The translations under genes and the position numbers were made by a program. A stretch of 37,252 bases of DNA, from contig JAISJP010000017.1 of the NCBI GenBank assembly GCA_031261455.1, forward strand, positions 1 to 37,252, given 5' to 3'. This DNA is from Propionibacteriaceae bacterium (GTDB taxonomy: Bacteria > Actinomycetota > Actinomycetes > Propionibacteriales > Propionibacteriaceae). The notes below the pieces were generated by a model that had not been told where the DNA came from, did not search any database, and saw only the letters and a list, made by a program, of their open reading frames with translations. Below are positions 34,807-37,252 of this stretch, piece by piece (position 1 is the stretch's first letter; the number at the start of each line of letters is the position of its first letter).

Positions 34807-36206
34807 GCACCTTCTCCCTTCGTCTTCGGCGTTATCGGCTCCAACAGCACCGTCTCTTCGTCCTCCAGGTTGACCACCTGGGCGGCGTTGTCCAGCTCGA
34901 TGGGTGCGCGTGCCTGATGCGACAGCCGCAGCAAAATGGCGATGATCACCCAGTTTGCCAGCAGCGACGACCCGCCCTGTGAGATAAACGGCGTTGTCAA
35001 ACCGGTAAGAGGCAGCAATCTAGTGACACCGCCAATGATGGCGAACACCTGTAGCGCGAACACAAAACCTAAGCCAGAGGCCAGCAGTTTGCCGAACCAT
35101 TCGCGTGCCCCGAGTGCGGCCCGCAGGGAGCGCATCACGATTATCCCGTAGACGACGATGACGGCCATCAGACCGATGAGTCCCAGCTCCTCGCCAAATG
35201 CGGCCGAGATGAAGTCCGAGTTGACGACTGGGATGCGGTTTGGTCTACCCATGCCCCAGCCGCGTCCAAACAGGCCACCCCAAGCAATCCCGAACTGGCC
35301 CTCAATGATCTGGTAGTTCTGGTCGACGTTAGCAAACGGATCCAGCCAGGATTCAACACGAATCTGGACGCGCGATGTCTGCGTGTAGATGAGGACGGCG
35401 GCCGCTGCGAACGACAACACTCCGATGATCGGCCACGCCGGGGAGTCGGTTGCGACGTAGAGCATCATCACAAACAGCCCGAAGAACAGCAGCGACGTGC
35501 CCAGGTCGTTCTCAAACACCAAGATGAACAGGGAGTACGCCCACATGATGCCGATCGGCAGGGTATCTGAGAGCCTCGGCCAAGTGATGCCCAGCATCTT
35601 GGTTCCGGCCGTCTTTAGTCGTTCACGGTGATCCGACAGGTAGGACGCGAACGCGAACGTCAGCACAATCTTGGCGATCTCGGCGGGCTGGAACGTGTAT
35701 CCGAAGGCCCCGACCCAGATCTGGCTACCGTTTATCTCCTGACCGATGACAGGCAGTAGTGGCAATACCAGAAGTCCAGCCCCCAGCAAGAACAGCGTGT
35801 AGGTGTAGCGCTCAAGCACGCGATAGTCACGCAAGAGGACGAGCACGACACAGGCGACCACGATGGCAACCACGCTCCAACGCAGTTGCAGCGCGGCGGC
35901 GTTGCCAGCTCCGTAGTCGAGCCGGTTCAGCATCGCCAGGCCCAGGCCGTTGAGCAGCAACACACACGGCAGCAGCACCGGGTCGGCGTACGGAGCAAAC
36001 TTGCGCACCACAATGTGGGAGCCGACGCTGAGCAGCACCCAAACGCCGATGGCGAGCCACCAGTTATCTGGGATGGGAGCGTTGTTGTTCAGGTAGTTGA
36101 GCAGGTAGCCACCCACCGCGATACCAACGGCGAAGATCACGAGCGTCAGTTCGACACCACGCCGCGTCGGCGGTGCGGCTCGTGTCTGCGATTCTTCGCG
36201 GCTCAC
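34803..36206 (-). CDS. rodA: SEDS glycosyltransferase RodA/FtsW, copy 2
   Basis: 467-residue homologue of the gene at 17987-19465, in inverted orientation. The SEDS blocks FQPAEIAKIVL, FENDLGTSLLFF, GLFGRGWGMG, DFISAAFGEELG and FISQGGSSLLANW are all kept. The Ala/Pro-rich tail of copy 1 is replaced by a short end, LLEPITPKTKGEGA. The GTG start overlaps the pstP stop (GTGA), and its own stop overlaps the pbpA ATG. Over 103 aligned nt around FISQGG I count nine nucleotide differences from copy 1, all synonymous, showing selection for function in both copies. Confidence 0.93.
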   Translation of the reverse strand: MSREESQTRAAPPTRRGVELTLVIFAVGIAVGGYLLNYLNNNAPIPDNWWLAIGVWVLLSVGSHIVVRKFAPYADPVLLPCVLLLNGLGLAMLNRLDYGAGNAAALQLRWSVVAIVVACVVLVLLRDYRVLERYTYTLFLLGAGLLVLPLLPVIGQEINGSQIWVGAFGYTFQPAEIAKIVLTFAFASYLSDHRERLKTAGTKMLGITWPRLSDTLPIGIMWAYSLFILVFENDLGTSLLFFGLFVMMLYVATDSPAWPIIGVLSFAAAAVLIYTQTSRVQIRVESWLDPFANVDQNYQIIEGQFGIAWGGLFGRGWGMGRPNRIPVVNSDFISAAFGEELGLIGLMAVIVVYGIIVMRSLRAALGAREWFGKLLASGLGFVFALQVFAIIGGVTRLLPLTGLTTPFISQGGSSLLANWVIIAILLRLSHQARAPIELDNAAQVVNLEDEETVLLEPITPKTKGEGA

Positions 36207-37252
36207 GGGCAGTCCTCAGGTCCCGGGGTCGCAGCCGGTGGCGTCGAAGGTGCTAACTGAGTGGTCGTGGGTGTCACTGCCGATCTCGTCGGGGAGGCCG
36301 AGGTGGGACGAGTTGAGGTAGAGCCTGTCCCTTGAGGAGTCCCCGGTGTGGTTCCGGGCGTGGTGGGTGGAGTGGTGGGGTTGCGCAGTGAGCGGCAGTA
36401 GGCCGCCTTTGCCTCCAACTCGGCCAGCGTCACCCGAGCCGCCTCAAGGTTTGCTGGGCGCAGCTTGCCGTCCCTCACCTGGTCGGCGTAGTAGACGGGC
36501 AGGTCGCTGAGCGAGGTGTGGCTCGTCTCGGCAACCCAGTTGAGCGGTATGCCGATGACCTCGTCGGGCAGGCCATGGAAGATGGCCACCTGGCCCACCT
36601 CGTCACCGATGAAAAACTGGCTTGACAAGTACTCTCGTCCACCCCACAGGGATGCGGCGATGAGAGCAAGCACCCCAAACACCACCGACACTCCCACGAG
36701 CAGGCCACGCCTAGCATGCACATGTTCACTGTCGTCGTCCTGCCATACTGGGCCGGTGTCTCGCGGGCGTCTGCCTACGCGGCGGCGCTTTCGTCCCCCA
36801 ATGTCGTTCGCTTGCGTTTCCGGACTGGGAGGGACATCAAACCAAGCCAAGTCATCCGCATCGGCGTCAATCTTGGGTGAGCTCTCCGGGCTCGAGTCGC
36901 CAGACTCGCTGGCGGGCGACTCGGGAGCGGACGCGTCGTCCGGATTGTCTGGATACGTAGCGTGCGGCACTTCGGGGATGACCACGTCGGCGGCAGCCCC
37001 CAGAACCTGCGGCTGCGCAGTGTCCAACTCGAACGAGCTCTCGACAACGTCTGCGACAATCATCGTCACATTGTCTGGGGCACCCACGGCGTACACGGCG
37101 CGCTGCAGGGAGTCTAGGGTTCTGTTTGCGTCCGGATTGCCGAGCAGCGCCACCAAGGAATCGTCATCAAGTTGGCCTGACAAGCCATCGGAGCAGAAAA
37201 GCAGCCGATCGCCCAGGTGGAGCTCATGGGTTGAAAACACCGGCTTGAACAC
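36203..37252 (-). CDS. pstP: PP2C-type Ser/Thr phosphatase, copy 2 (cut by window edge)
   Basis: C-terminal 349 residues of a second PstP; the N-terminal metal-binding part lies beyond the window. Visible: LLFCSDGLSGQL, DNVTMIVADV, a longer acidic Ser/Glu/Pro linker than in copy 1, a transmembrane helix (RRGLLVGVSVVFGVLALIAA), the outside domain with YLSSQFFIG and EAKAAYCRS, a Thr/Pro tail, and the same EDCP end as copy 1. The first visible codon is an internal GTG, not a real start. The overlap with rodA repeats the copy 1 arrangement, so fhaB and fhaA copies might follow outside the window. Confidence 0.93.
   Translation of the reverse strand: MFKPVFSTHELHLGDRLLFCSDGLSGQLDDDSLVALLGNPDANRTLDSLQRAVYAVGAPDNVTMIVADVVESSFELDTAQPQVLGAAADVVIPEVPHATYPDNPDDASAPESPASESGDSSPESSPKIDADADDLAWFDVPPSPETQANDIGGRKRRRVGRRPRDTGPVWQDDDSEHVHARRGLLVGVSVVFGVLALIAASLWGGREYLSSQFFIGDEVGQVAIFHGLPDEVIGIPLNWVAETSHTSLSDLPVYYADQVRDGKLRPANLEAARVTLAELEAKAAYCRSLRNPTTPPTTPGTTPGTPQGTGSTSTRPTSASPTRSAVTPTTTQLAPSTPPAATPGPEDCP

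Overview
The window is high-GC, gene-dense DNA from a Gram-positive actinobacterium (Actinomycetota). The evidence is the FhaA-FhaB-PstP-RodA-PbpA-PknB cell-wall signalling module, CrgA, GTG starts with GTGA/ATGA stop-start overlaps, a PASTA-type Ser/Thr kinase, and surface proteins ending in an LPWTG sortase signal. I cannot name the genus. I see no rRNA, tRNA, CRISPR array, transposase or integrase gene.

Left part (1-5105). argG (type 2 argininosuccinate synthase) overlaps, tail to tail, a minus-strand DUF4143-type ATPase. Next come a DinJ/YafQ-type toxin-antitoxin pair, a small XRE regulator, and a poorly conserved stretch of small or damaged reading frames. That stretch ends in a 40-residue cysteine-rich ORF with a very good ribosome binding site. 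It looks like an accessory patch between conserved genes.

Middle-left (5102-15060). There is a 1509-residue two-domain acyl-CoA dehydratase activase-like protein (minus), then a divergent low-molecular-weight tyrosine phosphatase. A polar amino-acid ABC importer follows (lipoprotein, permease, ATPase), with a long stem-loop between the lipoprotein and permease genes. A minus-strand pair encodes a CDP-alcohol phosphatidyltransferase and a class V aminotransferase.

Right part (15140-37252). The plus-strand operon fhaA-fhaB-pstP-rodA-pbpA (copy 1) is followed by minus-strand crgA-lysS, a plus-strand membrane metallophosphoesterase, and three tandem minus-strand genes for large secreted eight-repeat beta-propeller proteins with LPWTG anchors. 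A minus-strand pknB comes next, and then a second, inverted copy of pbpA-rodA-pstP runs off the window edge. The two pstP-rodA-pbpA copies are clearly homologous over their whole visible length. Where I aligned them by hand, the nucleotide differences are synonymous, so both copies look functional. FhaA and FhaB sit with copy 1 and PknB sits with copy 2. pknA, which usually lies between pbpA and pknB in actinobacteria, is missing from both places.

How it fits together: PknB senses the cell wall through PASTA domains, PstP reverses its phosphorylation, FhaA and FhaB read phosphothreonine, RodA and PbpA polymerise and cross-link peptidoglycan, and CrgA scaffolds division. The surface propellers inserted between the two halves would be attached to that wall by a sortase encoded elsewhere. 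The most notable observations are the inverted duplication, the propeller family with its repeated intergenic palindromes, and the small cysteine-rich ORF.
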